The translations under genes were made by a program, and so were the position numbers. A DNA stretch of 64,000 bases, from the NCBI RefSeq assembly GCF_005116475.1, contig NZ_SWBO01000007.1, positions 124,001-188,000 of the forward strand. The letters run 5' to 3'. Of the stretch, positions 27,896 to 36,710 are shown piece by piece (position 1 is the stretch's first letter; each line of letters starts with the position of its first letter). A model generated the notes under the pieces. That model saw only the letters and a program-made list of their open reading frames with translations, searched no databases and was not told the DNA's origin. This DNA is from Pedobacter cryotolerans. GTDB taxonomy: Bacteria > Bacteroidota > Bacteroidia > Sphingobacteriales > Sphingobacteriaceae.

Positions 27896-28462
27896 ATGCT
27901 AAGAGACGAAGTAAATAAGGCTTTAGAAGTATTAAAAAATGGCGGCGTAATACTTTATCCAACAGATACTGTTTGGGGTTTAGGATGCGATGCTACAAAT
28001 GAAGAGGCAGTAGCTAAAGTAAATAACATTAAGGGTCGCGGGGCGGATAAAAGTTTAATTGTGTTAATTGATACCGACAATAAATTACAAAGTTATGTAA
28101 CAGAGATTCCAGAAGTTGCGTATCAGCTGATAGAGTATGCAGAAAACCCAATGACCATCATTTTCTCTGGAGCCAAAAATTTAGCTAAAAACGTTATAAA
28201 TACTGATGGATCTGTTGGTATTAGAGTAGTTAAGAATGATTTTTGCGAACAACTGCTCCAACGTTTTAGAAAACCTATCGTTTCTACATCTGCGAATATC
28301 AGCGGCCAGCCTACACCCCAATTTTTTGATGAAATAAGTGATGATGTAAAAGACGCGGTTGATTATGTAGTTGATTATAATCAAGAAGATAGAACCGAAA
28401 AAAAACCATCAACAATTATAAAACTTGGTCCATCTGGTCAATTTGAATTGATTCGTAAGTAA
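27896..28462 (+). CDS. tsaC: L-threonylcarbamoyladenylate synthase (Sua5/YciO/YrdC)
   Basis: Makes threonylcarbamoyl-AMP from threonine, bicarbonate and ATP for the t6A modification of ANN-decoding tRNAs. The 188-residue product is a single YrdC domain: GGVILYPTDTVWGLGCDAT near 16-34, the KxR-like IKGRGADKSLIVLI near 45-58, and STSANISGQPTP near 135-146, which contacts the nucleotide. There is no Sua5 C-terminal domain. It is the first of a group of tRNA-maturation genes with cca and miaA. Some homologues of the YciO type lack known function; the conserved motifs favour TsaC. Confidence 0.9.
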   Translation: MLRDEVNKALEVLKNGGVILYPTDTVWGLGCDATNEEAVAKVNNIKGRGADKSLIVLIDTDNKLQSYVTEIPEVAYQLIEYAENPMTIIFSGAKNLAKNVINTDGSVGIRVVKNDFCEQLLQRFRKPIVSTSANISGQPTPQFFDEISDDVKDAVDYVVDYNQEDRTEKKPSTIIKLGPSGQFELIRK

Positions 28463-28543
28463 ACCCAATCAGCCTTTAGCTGAGCATTATTCAGCATTAA
28501 ATTAAAGAAGCACCAATAGTTTTTATTAATTTTAACAATTCTT

Positions 28544-28603
28544 TGTCATTCTGAGCTTGCGACAAATCTCTAATATGGGATGCCTGCTTCTTCATCATGA
28601 CAA
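28544..28603. repeat. Dispersed GTCA..TGAC repeat, copy R2
   Basis: TGTCATTCTGAGCTTGCGAC at the left and TCATCATGACA at the right bracket a degenerate stem between tsaC and cca. Its right end contains the upstream in-frame ATG (28597) of the cca frame. Confidence 0.65.
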
Positions 28604-28614
28604 AATCCACAATT

Positions 28615-30021
28615 ATGCAACATCACCTATCAAATCCAATTTTTAAAGTTTTAGCAGACATCGCTAGGCAATCTCAAACTGAAGCGTATGTAATTGGTGG
28701 TTTTGTTCGCGATTTATTTTTGCAACGCCCATCAAAAGATATTGATATTGTAATACTTGGCAATGGAATTGAATTTGCCGAAAAGGTAGGTGAACATTTA
28801 AAAACCAAAGTTGCGGTTTTTAAAAATTTCGGAACAGCAATGCTTAAATACAAAGATCTAGAGATTGAATTTGTTGGAGCAAGGAAAGAATCTTACCGCT
28901 CTGATTCAAGAAAGCCAATTGTAGAAAATGGAACTTTAGAAGATGACCAGTTACGAAGAGATTTTACCATTAATGCTTTAGCAATTTCATTAAACCATGA
29001 TAATTTTGGCAGTTTAATTGATCCATTTGATGGGTTAAAAGATTTGGAAAGTAAGTTAATTCGAACTCCTTTAGATCCAAAAAATACCTTTTCTGATGAT
29101 CCTTTAAGAATGATGCGAGCCATCCGCTTTGCTACACAATTAGAATTTGAGATTGATCAAAACGCAATTGATGCAATAAGCGCCCAAAGAGAAAGAATTA
29201 AAATTATTTCTAAAGAACGAATTACTGATGAATTAAATAAGATTATTCTTTCTAAAACTCCATCAATTGGCTTTAAACATCTTTTTGATACAGGTTTATT
29301 GCACATCATTTTTCCACAAATGGCCAATCTTTACGGCGTAGATATTATTAAAGGTAAAGGGCATAAAGATAATTTTTACCATACTTTACAGGTTTTAGAT
29401 AACATTTGTACAACAACAAATGATCTTTGGTTGCGTTGGGCAGCAATTTTACATGATATCGCTAAACCAGCTACCAAAAGATTTGAAGAAGGGCATGGTT
29501 GGACGTTTCATGGCCACGAAGATAAAGGTGCGAGAATGGTGCCTCAAATATTTGCTCAACTAAAACTTCCTTTAAACGAAAAAATGAAATTAGTTCAAAA
29601 GTTGGTGCAATTACACTTGAGGCCAATTGTTTTAGCTCAAGAACAAGTAACCGATTCGGCAGTACGCAGATTACTTTTTGAAGCTGGGGAAGAAATTGAA
29701 AGCTTAATGTTGTTGTGCAATGCTGATGTAACCACAAAAAATGAATACAAAATTAAAAAGTACCGCAATAATTTTGAGTTGGTTAAGCAAAAGCTGAAAG
29801 ATGTTGAAGAAAGAGATCATTTGCGCAACTGGCAACCTCCAATTTCTGGTAATGATATTATGGTAACATTTGGATTAACAGCAGGCAAAGAGGTAGGTAT
29901 TTTAAAAAATGCAATTAGAGAAGCTATTTTAGAAGGCGAAATAAGAAACGATTACAACGAGGCATTTAATTTTATGTTAATTAAAGCCAAACAATTAGGT
30001 TTAAATCAGGTTACAAAGTAA
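28615..30021 (+). CDS. cca: CCA-adding tRNA nucleotidyltransferase with HD domain
   Basis: Adds or repairs the 3' CCA end of tRNAs. I start at 28615 (MQHHLSNPIFKVL) because the earlier in-frame ATG at 28597 lies inside a dispersed repeat. The 468 residues show the class II nucleotidyltransferase head (YVIGGFVRDLFL and KDIDIVILG, the catalytic DxD), the basic arm region (RRDFTINALAI), the fold following it (DDPLRMMRAIRFATQLEFEI) and a C-terminal HD domain (WLRWAAILHDIAKP, with HGHEDKGARM). Poly(A) polymerases share the fold; the HD domain and tRNA-gene neighbours favour CCA addition. Confidence 0.9.
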   Translation: MQHHLSNPIFKVLADIARQSQTEAYVIGGFVRDLFLQRPSKDIDIVILGNGIEFAEKVGEHLKTKVAVFKNFGTAMLKYKDLEIEFVGARKESYRSDSRKPIVENGTLEDDQLRRDFTINALAISLNHDNFGSLIDPFDGLKDLESKLIRTPLDPKNTFSDDPLRMMRAIRFATQLEFEIDQNAIDAISAQRERIKIISKERITDELNKIILSKTPSIGFKHLFDTGLLHIIFPQMANLYGVDIIKGKGHKDNFYHTLQVLDNICTTTNDLWLRWAAILHDIAKPATKRFEEGHGWTFHGHEDKGARMVPQIFAQLKLPLNEKMKLVQKLVQLHLRPIVLAQEQVTDSAVRRLLFEAGEEIESLMLLCNADVTTKNEYKIKKYRNNFELVKQKLKDVEERDHLRNWQPPISGNDIMVTFGLTAGKEVGILKNAIREAILEGEIRNDYNEAFNFMLIKAKQLGLNQVTK

Positions 30022-30081
30022 TTCTAAGAGCAAATTTTATTTTTAATTTCTTAATTTTACAAACAGAAACAGAACAGCGCA

Positions 30082-30729
30082 ATGGCAATTTATAGATTTA
30101 GAATTTCTTTTGAAGATTTTGATGAGGTAAGCAGAGAAATCGATATCAAAACAAATCAAACTTTTGAGGATTTACATAGAGCATTCCACCGCTCAACCGG
30201 ATATAATGCAGATAAATCATCATCATTTTATGTAAGCACAGATAATTGGATTAAAGGCGATGAAATAGCTATTTTGCCAAATCAACGTAAAATTGATAAC
30301 GGTGTTGCGCTTATGGAGAAATCGAAATTGAGTAATTTTATCGAAGATCCACACCAAAAATTTTATTATATCTACGATTTTGAACGCCCATTTGACTTTC
30401 ACGTTGAATTGATCAAAATAATTTTAGAAAACGATCCAAATATCGAATATCCTTATGTTGTGAAAAGCATCGGCGAAGCTCCAAAAATTATCGATAAAAA
30501 TAACATCGGTAGTTTTGCTGTTGGCGCTGCAGCAGCTTCAACAGATTTCGACTTTTTAAATGAGCTAGATTTTGTGCCAGAAGACACTGAAGAATTAGAA
30601 GCCATGGGCGGTAGAGGCATAATGGCAGAAGAAGTTGATGAAGAAGCAGAGGATGAGGAAAAAGATGAATTTGGAGATGGAGACGATTTTGCAGATGAAG
30701 AATACGGTAGCGATAAGGAAGAGTATTAA
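30082..30729 (+). CDS. Plasmid pRiA4b ORF-3-like protein with acidic tail
   Basis: A 215-residue protein whose first ~110 residues (MAIYRFRISFEDFDEVSREI, then TFEDLHRAFHRSTGYN, then FYYIYDFERPFDFHVELIKI) match the pRiA4b ORF-3 / IS1096 passenger family, of unknown function. The C-terminal third is very acidic (EEAEDEEKDEFGDGDDFADE). There is no transposase or inverted repeat around it, so it is not part of an IS here. It sits between cca and miaA in the same direction, and a link to RNA metabolism is only a guess from position. Confidence 0.8.
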   Translation: MAIYRFRISFEDFDEVSREIDIKTNQTFEDLHRAFHRSTGYNADKSSSFYVSTDNWIKGDEIAILPNQRKIDNGVALMEKSKLSNFIEDPHQKFYYIYDFERPFDFHVELIKIILENDPNIEYPYVVKSIGEAPKIIDKNNIGSFAVGAAAASTDFDFLNELDFVPEDTEELEAMGGRGIMAEEVDEEAEDEEKDEFGDGDDFADEEYGSDKEEY

Positions 30730-30748
30730 AATTTGATTTCACAGATTT

Positions 30749-30818
30749 AATTAATTTCACAGATTTAATATAACCGTCATTTTTAATTAATTTCACAGAT
30801 TTAATATAACCGTCATTT
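30749..30818 (+). repeat. Two tandem copies of a 36-bp repeat
   Basis: The 34-bp core that begins AATTAATTTCACAGATTTAA and ends TATAACCGTCATTT occurs exactly at 30749-30782 and 30785-30818 (period 36). A partial third unit (ATTTCACAGATTTAATT) precedes it. The last copy runs straight into dispersed repeat R3. Confidence 0.85.
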
Positions 30819-30845
30819 CGAGTGAACGTAGCGATGAGAAATCTG
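30812..30845. repeat. Dispersed GTCA-type repeat, copy R3 (half unit)
   Basis: GTCATTTCGAGTGAACGTAG followed by CGATGAGAAATCTG, the commonest form of this family in Bacteroidota by memory. It ends about 50 bp before miaA. Confidence 0.7.
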
Positions 30846-30897
30846 TTGTTTTTACCCTGAACCTGTTATTAATTACAGCAATTAAGTTTTAAGATCA

Positions 30898-31854
30898 ATG
30901 CTAAAAAAACAAAAAACTTTAATTGTAGTAGTTGGGCCAACAGCCATTGGTAAAACTGAGTTAGCGATCCAGCTTGCTCAGTTTTACAAAACAGAAATTA
31001 TATCTGCCGATTCGAGACAGTTTTTTAAAGAAATGCATATTGGCACAGCTAAACCATCGAAAGAGGAATTGGCTGCTGCACCACATCATTTGATCAATTC
31101 TCATTCAGTTAAAACACTTTTTAGTGTTGGCGATTTTGAAGCGGAAGCTTTACAGCTAATAGAGCAATTATTCTTAAAAAATGATGTGGCAATATTAGTT
31201 GGTGGTTCGGGTTTATATATTGATGCCGTATGTAAAGGCTTAGATGAACTACCTGAAATTGATTTAAATATTCGTGAGCAACTCAATCAACAATTAGCGA
31301 ATGATGGAATTGAGGTTATTAAAAATCAACTACAGGAATTAGATCCCGAATATTTTGCCAAAGTAGATCAATCTAATCCACAACGAATGATTAGAGGATT
31401 AGAAGTTATACTTTCTAGCGGACAAAAGCTAAGTTCATTTCTAACCGCTCAAAAAAAAGAAAGACCTTTTAATATCGTTAAAATCGGATTAAATACCGAA
31501 CGCAGTATTTTGTATGACCGGATTAATCATCGTGTAGATGTAATGATGAATGCAGGTTTGTTAGATGAGGTAAAAAGCCTAATACTCTATCGTAAATACA
31601 ATGCCTTAAATACCGTTGGCTATTCAGAGCTCTTTGATTTCATTGATGGTAAAACAGAGTTCTCTTCCGCAGTTGCGATGATTAAACAAAACACCCGTCG
31701 CTTTGCAAAAAGACAGCTAACTTGGTTTAGGCGGGATCAAGATACCGCTTGGTTTGAGCCAAATCAGTTTGAAGAAATTATTAAGCACGTAACCAGCTTT
31801 TGTCATTCCGAGGAACAGCCTGTCCCGAGTTCTCGGGAAGGAATCTCTTTTTAA
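30898..31854 (+). CDS. miaA: tRNA dimethylallyltransferase
   Basis: Transfers the dimethylallyl group to A37 of tRNAs that read UNN codons. Landmarks in 318 residues: the P-loop VVGPTAIGKTELA (about 11-23), ADSRQFFKEMHIGTAKPS near 38-55, GGSGLYIDAVCKGLDELPEI near 100-119, SNPQRMIRGLEVILSSG near 158-174 and RFAKRQLTWFRRD near 269-281. The protein proper seems to end near HVTSF; from Cys302 the last 17 residues are read from dispersed repeat R4. It is the fourth gene of a tRNA-maturation cluster. Confidence 0.94.
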   Translation: MLKKQKTLIVVVGPTAIGKTELAIQLAQFYKTEIISADSRQFFKEMHIGTAKPSKEELAAAPHHLINSHSVKTLFSVGDFEAEALQLIEQLFLKNDVAILVGGSGLYIDAVCKGLDELPEIDLNIREQLNQQLANDGIEVIKNQLQELDPEYFAKVDQSNPQRMIRGLEVILSSGQKLSSFLTAQKKERPFNIVKIGLNTERSILYDRINHRVDVMMNAGLLDEVKSLILYRKYNALNTVGYSELFDFIDGKTEFSSAVAMIKQNTRRFAKRQLTWFRRDQDTAWFEPNQFEEIIKHVTSFCHSEEQPVPSSREGISF

Positions 31855-31901
31855 AGTTTAACAATTTAGATCTTTCTCCGCCGCGGCGGATCTGGATGAC
31901 A
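31801..31901. repeat. Dispersed GTCA..TGAC repeat, copy R4, entering miaA
   Basis: TGTCATTCCGAGGAACAG opens the unit exactly at miaA codon 302, followed by the palindrome TCCCGAG-TT-CTCGGGA (31823-31838), GGAATCTC, a second palindrome TCCGCCGCGGCGGA, and the closing GGATGACA. It provides the miaA stop codon. Confidence 0.85.
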
Positions 31902-31907
31902 AGACTC

Positions 31908-32222
31908 CTAAGCTTGTGCTGTTGGTCCACCAAAATTCATCGGAAAACCTGGAGGTTCATCTTGAGTTTTAATTTTACCATGTGCCATTTCAAATTTTTC
32001 GATATTATCTTGCATAGCATGTAATAAACGCTTAGCATGTTCTGGCGTTAATATAATTCTCGATTTTACCTTCGCCTTTGGCACACCAGGCATTACTCTT
32101 ATAAAATCTAATACAAACTCTGTATTTGAATGAGTAATAATGGCCAAATTAGAAAAAATACCTTCTGCAATTTCTTCTGATAATTCTATATTGATTTGAT
32201 TTTCGTTTTGTTGCTCTTCCAT
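31908..32222 (-). CDS. DUF3467 family protein
   Basis: The start at 32222 (MEEQQNENQINIELSEEIAE) is preferred; an earlier in-frame ATG at 32285 would translate through the rpoC terminator. The 104-residue product has the DUF3467 pattern: GIFSNLAIITHSNTEFVLDF near 22-41, RVMPGVPKAKVKSRIILTPE near 43-62 and AKRLLHAMQDNIEKFE near 64-79, ending in a Pro/Gly tail. The function is unknown. It lies downstream of rpoC beyond a strong terminator, so it needs its own promoter or read-through. Confidence 0.85.
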   Translation of the reverse strand: MEEQQNENQINIELSEEIAEGIFSNLAIITHSNTEFVLDFIRVMPGVPKAKVKSRIILTPEHAKRLLHAMQDNIEKFEMAHGKIKTQDEPPGFPMNFGGPTAQA

Positions 32223-32264
32223 AATTATCAAAAGTATAAAAAGCCTTGTTAAAAACAGTATTAT

Positions 32265-32301
32265 CCACAAAAAAATCCCTAGCAAATAAATGCTAGGGAT
32301 T
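32265..32301 (-). terminator. rpoC operon terminator
   Basis: Read leftward: AAATCCCTAGCA, loop TTTATT, TGCTAGGGATTT, then TTTTTG. A perfect 12-bp stem. Confidence 0.92.
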
Positions 32302-32308
32302 TGATATT

Positions 32309-32335
32309 AAGTCCCTTTTAGGGGATTTAGGGGTT
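32309..32335. repeat. CCCCTAAA-type palindrome at the rpoC stop codon
   Basis: Read leftward the rpoC stop runs directly into TAACCCCTAAATCCCC then TAAAAGGGACTT. A fuller version of the same motif starts at the stop codon of the gene ending at 53595. Confidence 0.55.
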
Positions 32336-35300
32336 ATGCTTCTACTTCCTCTTCAGCTTTAGATGCTAATAATTTATCGTATTCTTCTTGAGAACCTACA
32401 ATGATACGCTCGTAGCCACGTACGCCAGTACCTGAAGGGATCAAGTGACCAACAATTACGTTTTCTTTTAAGCCTAACATGTTATCGCGTTTACCTGCAA
32501 TTGCTGCCTCATTCAGTACTTTTGTAGTTTCCTGGAATGATGCCGCAGAGATAAACGATTTGGTACCTAATGAAGCTCTAGTAATACCTTGCAAAATTGA
32601 ACTCGCTGTAGCAGGTTGTGCATCACGTACTTCAATTTGTTTCAAATCTTTACGTTTCAATTGAGAATTTTCGTCTCTTAATTTACGTAAAGAAAGAATT
32701 TGACCTGGTTTTACTGTTTCAGAATCGCCTGCCTCTACCACAACTTTTTTGTCGTAAATTTCGTCGTTCTCAACCATAAAGTCCCATCTATCAACAGAAT
32801 CATTTTCTAAGAAACGAGTATCACCCGGATCTTCGATATGAACTTTCTGCATCATTTGGTGTACAATAACCTCGAAATGTTTATCGTTGATTTTTACACC
32901 TTGTAAACGGTAAACCTCTTGGATACCATTTACTAAGTATTCTTGTACAGCCGCTGGGCCTTTAATTGCTAAAATATCAGCTGGAGAAATCGATCCATCA
33001 GATAATGGCATACCTGCTTTCACGAAATCGTTATCCTGTACCAAAATGTGTTTAGACAATGGAACAAGATATTTTTTAACTTCTCCGTCTTTAGATTCGA
33101 TAGTCATCTCACGATTACCACGTTTAACACCACCTAAAGTTACTACACCATCAATCTCAGTTACTACAGCTGGGTTAGATGGGTTACGTGCTTCGAATAA
33201 CTCAGTTACACGTGGTAAACCACCTGTAATATCTCGAGTTTTACCAGTTGCACGAGGTATTTTAACCAAAATCTGTCCTGTTTGAACTGCTTCGCCTTCT
33301 TCAATAGCGATGTGAGCTCCTACCGGAATGTTATAGTTTCTGATTAATTCACCTTTTTTATCTACTACTTGAATAGCAGGGTTTTTAGTTTTATCACGTG
33401 TATCGATAATTACTTTCTCACGGTGACCAGTTTGCTCATCAGACTCTTCGCGGAAAGTTACACCTTCTACAATTGCATCAAATTGAATTTTACCAGCAAA
33501 CTCGGAGATAATAACCGCGTTATATGGATCCCATGAACAAATTTTATCTCCTTTAGAAACTTTATCTCCTTCTTTTACAAAAAGGAAAGCACCATAAGGA
33601 ACGTTATTTGTAACGATTACTTTTCCTGTACCAGGCTCAGTAATTTTAAATTCACCAGAACGACCTAATACGATATCAGTAGTACCTTCTTCAGTTTGAG
33701 TTTCTACAGTACGTAAGTTTTCAAACTCGATAACACCATCAAATTTTGCATTGATTTGAGATTCTGCAGCAATGTTTGATGCAGTACCACCCACGTGGAA
33801 GGTACGTAAGGTTAACTGTGTACCCGGCTCACCGATAGACTGTGCAGCAATTACACCAACAGCCTCACCTTTTTGAACGCGTTTACCAGAAGCTAAGTTA
33901 CGACCATAACACAATGAACAAACACCACGTTTATTTTCGCAAGTTAATACCGAACGAATTTCAACTCCTTCAAGTGGAGATTCTTCAATTGTTTTAGCAA
34001 TTTCTTCAGTAATATCTTCGCCTGCACCTACTAATAATTTTCCATCTAAAGGATTGAAAACATCATGAAGTGAAATACGACCTAAAATACGCTCATATAA
34101 CGGCTCAACAATATCTTCTTGATCTTTTAATGCAGTAGTGTACATACCTCTTAAAGTACCACAATCTACAGCGTTAACAATCATATCTTGTGCAACATCA
34201 TGCAAACGACGAGTTAAGTAACCAGCATCTGCTGTTTTTAACGCCGTATCTGCCAAACCTTTACGAGCACCGTGAGTAGAAATAAAGTATTCTAATACCG
34301 ATAAACCTTCTTTAAAGTTTGATAAAATCGGATTTTCGATAATCTCACCACCTGAACCAGATTTTTGAGGTTTAGCCATCAAACCACGCATACCCGCTAA
34401 CTGACGAATTTGCTCTTTAGAACCACGGGCTCCAGAGTCAAGCATCATGTAAACAGAGTTGAAACCTTGATTATCTGATGATAACTGGTTCATTACAAAC
34501 GTTGTTAAACGGTTGTTAATACGTGTCCAGATATCGATAATTTGGTTGTAACGTTCGTTGTTGGTAATGAAACCCATGTTATAGTTGTTTCTTACCTCTT
34601 CAACTTCGCCAGCTGCTTGTTCTAGTAAAGTATGTTTCTCTACAGGAATGTTAACATCTTGTAAGTTAAATGATAATCCACCTTGGAAAGCCATTCTAAA
34701 ACCAAGTTCTTTGATATCATCAAGGAATCTTGCAGAACGGGCCATACCAGTCATTTTCACTACTTCACCAATAATATCTCTTAAAGATTTTTTAGTTAAT
34801 AGTTCATTGATATAACCAACTTCTTCTGGTACCATTTGGTTGAACAATACTCTACCAACAGTAGTTTCAGTTAATTTATTTACAATCGTTCCGTCTTCTT
34901 GTTTTACATTAACTTTTACTTTGATAAAAGCATGTAAATCAATCATTTTCTCGTTGTAAGCAATAATTACTTCTTCTGGAGAATAGAAAGATTGGTCTTG
35001 TCCTTTAACTACACGTCCTTCGTCAGTTCTACGGCCTTTAGTAATATAATAAAGACCCAAAACCATATCCTGAGATGGAACCGTAATCGGCGTACCATTC
35101 GCAGGGTTTAGAATGTTGTGAGCAGCTAACATCAAAACTTGGGCTTCCAAAATTGCTGCATGACCTAAAGGTAAATGCACCGCCATCTGGTCACCATCAA
35201 AATCCGCGTTAAATGCAGTACACACTAATGGGTGTAATTGTATCGCTTTTCCTTCAATTAAACGTGGTTGGAAAGACTGGATACCTAATCTGTGTAATGT

Positions 35301-36623
35301 AGGAGCACGATTTAGTAACACTGGGTGTCCTTTTAAAACGTTCTCTAAAATATCCCAAACTAACGGATCTTTTCTATCTACGATTTTCTTTGCAGATTTT
35401 ACAGTTTTTACAATTCCACGTTCAATCATCTTACGAATAATGAATGGTTTGTAAAGTTCTGCTGCCATATCTTTAGGGATACCGCACTCGTGCAATTTAA
35501 GGTTTGGTCCTACAACAATTACCGAACGAGCAGAATAATCTACACGTTTACCTAGTAAATTCTGACGGAAACGACCTTGTTTACCTTTTAAAATATCTGA
35601 TAAAGATTTTAATGCTCTGTTACCTTCAGTTTTAACAGCATTTACTTTACGTGAGTTATCAAATAACGAATCTACAGCTTCCTGTAACATACGTTTTTCG
35701 TTACGTAAAATAACTTCTGGTGCTTTAATCTCAATCAAACGTTTTAAACGGTTGTTACGGATAATTACACGACGATATAAATCGTTCAAATCTGAAGTTG
35801 CAAAACGACCACCTTCTAAAGGTACTAAAGGACGTAATTCTGGTGGAATAACAGGAACGATTTTAATAATCATCCACTCTGGATTATTCTCAATACGAGT
35901 TCTAGCACCACGGAAAGCTTCTACAACTTGAAGACGTTTTAAAGCCTCATTTTTACGTTGTTGCGAAGTTTCGTTAGCAGCTTGGTGACGTAAATTGTAA
36001 GATAAAGTATCTAAATCAATACGTTTTAATAAATCTTCTAAAGCCTCTGCTCCCATTTTGGCAACAAATTTATTAGGATCTTTATCGTCTAAATATTGAT
36101 TTTCTTTAGGTAATTTATCTAAGATATCTAAATACTCTTCTTCAGTTAAGAAGTCCATGTAATTGATACCTTGATCTGCCATTAAACCAGCTTGAATTAC
36201 TACATAACGTTCGTAGTAAATAATCAAATCTAATCTTTTGGTTGGTAAACCTAATAGATAACCGATTTTGTTTGGTAACGAACGGAAATACCAGATATGC
36301 GCAACAGGAACCACCAAATTAATGTGTCCCATACGCTCTCTACGTACTTTTTTCTCGGTTACCTCAACACCACAACGGTCGCAAACAATACCTTTATAAC
36401 GGATACGCTTGTATTTACCACAGTGGCATTCGTAATCTTTTACCGGACCAAAAATACGCTCACAAAACAAACCATCACGTTCAGGTTTGTAAGTACGGTA
36501 ATTGATAGTCTCAGGTTTTAACACCTCACCACTAGAACGTTCCAAAATAGTTTCTGGAGACGATAAACTAATGGTTATCGAGGTGAAATTGCTTTTTAAT
36601 TTATTATCCTTTTTGTAAGACAT
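32334..36623 (-). CDS. rpoC: DNA-directed RNA polymerase, beta' subunit
   Basis: The catalytic clamp subunit of RNA polymerase; 1429 residues, as expected for Bacteroidota. The N-terminal zinc site is [20 protein letters not shown]; the catalytic Mg loop is [15 protein letters not shown] near residue 470; the bridge-helix/trigger-loop region follows ([20 protein letters not shown]), and the second zinc site is [19 protein letters not shown]. The C-terminal part includes [20 protein letters not shown]. It follows rpoB by 87 bp, across a word-repeat hairpin, and ends at a terminator. Confidence 0.98.
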   Translation of the reverse strand: MSYKKDNKLKSNFTSITISLSSPETILERSSGEVLKPETINYRTYKPERDGLFCERIFGPVKDYECHCGKYKRIRYKGIVCDRCGVEVTEKKVRRERMGHINLVVPVAHIWYFRSLPNKIGYLLGLPTKRLDLIIYYERYVVIQAGLMADQGINYMDFLTEEEYLDILDKLPKENQYLDDKDPNKFVAKMGAEALEDLLKRIDLDTLSYNLRHQAANETSQQRKNEALKRLQVVEAFRGARTRIENNPEWMIIKIVPVIPPELRPLVPLEGGRFATSDLNDLYRRVIIRNNRLKRLIEIKAPEVILRNEKRMLQEAVDSLFDNSRKVNAVKTEGNRALKSLSDILKGKQGRFRQNLLGKRVDYSARSVIVVGPNLKLHECGIPKDMAAELYKPFIIRKMIERGIVKTVKSAKKIVDRKDPLVWDILENVLKGHPVLLNRAPTLHRLGIQSFQPRLIEGKAIQLHPLVCTAFNADFDGDQMAVHLPLGHAAILEAQVLMLAAHNILNPANGTPITVPSQDMVLGLYYITKGRRTDEGRVVKGQDQSFYSPEEVIIAYNEKMIDLHAFIKVKVNVKQEDGTIVNKLTETTVGRVLFNQMVPEEVGYINELLTKKSLRDIIGEVVKMTGMARSARFLDDIKELGFRMAFQGGLSFNLQDVNIPVEKHTLLEQAAGEVEEVRNNYNMGFITNNERYNQIIDIWTRINNRLTTFVMNQLSSDNQGFNSVYMMLDSGARGSKEQIRQLAGMRGLMAKPQKSGSGGEIIENPILSNFKEGLSVLEYFISTHGARKGLADTALKTADAGYLTRRLHDVAQDMIVNAVDCGTLRGMYTTALKDQEDIVEPLYERILGRISLHDVFNPLDGKLLVGAGEDITEEIAKTIEESPLEGVEIRSVLTCENKRGVCSLCYGRNLASGKRVQKGEAVGVIAAQSIGEPGTQLTLRTFHVGGTASNIAAESQINAKFDGVIEFENLRTVETQTEEGTTDIVLGRSGEFKITEPGTGKVIVTNNVPYGAFLFVKEGDKVSKGDKICSWDPYNAVIISEFAGKIQFDAIVEGVTFREESDEQTGHREKVIIDTRDKTKNPAIQVVDKKGELIRNYNIPVGAHIAIEEGEAVQTGQILVKIPRATGKTRDITGGLPRVTELFEARNPSNPAVVTEIDGVVTLGGVKRGNREMTIESKDGEVKKYLVPLSKHILVQDNDFVKAGMPLSDGSISPADILAIKGPAAVQEYLVNGIQEVYRLQGVKINDKHFEVIVHQMMQKVHIEDPGDTRFLENDSVDRWDFMVENDEIYDKKVVVEAGDSETVKPGQILSLRKLRDENSQLKRKDLKQIEVRDAQPATASSILQGITRASLGTKSFISAASFQETTKVLNEAAIAGKRDNMLGLKENVIVGHLIPSGTGVRGYERIIVGSQEEYDKLLASKAEEEVEA

Positions 36624-36639
36624 AGCTCTTTTTTTAATG

Positions 36640-36710
36640 ATTGAAGGATTGAGTGATTGAATGATAGGATGAGCTAACCCATTCTATCATTCACTCATTC
36701 TTTCATTCGA
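36640..36710. repeat. GAATGA-word quasi-palindrome in the rpoB-rpoC gap, copy A2
   Basis: GATTGAATGATAGGATGAG on one side and CTATCATTCACTCATTC on the other pair to form a hairpin (GAATGATAG with CTATCATTC). It fills nearly the whole gap and ends at the rpoB stop codon. Confidence 0.65.

Noticed and set aside
30082-30729. IS1096-type insertion sequence
   Set aside because: Only the passenger-like protein is present; no transposase and no terminal inverted repeats.
30749-30818. CRISPR array
   Set aside because: Two adjacent copies without spacers and no cas genes; simple tandem duplication.
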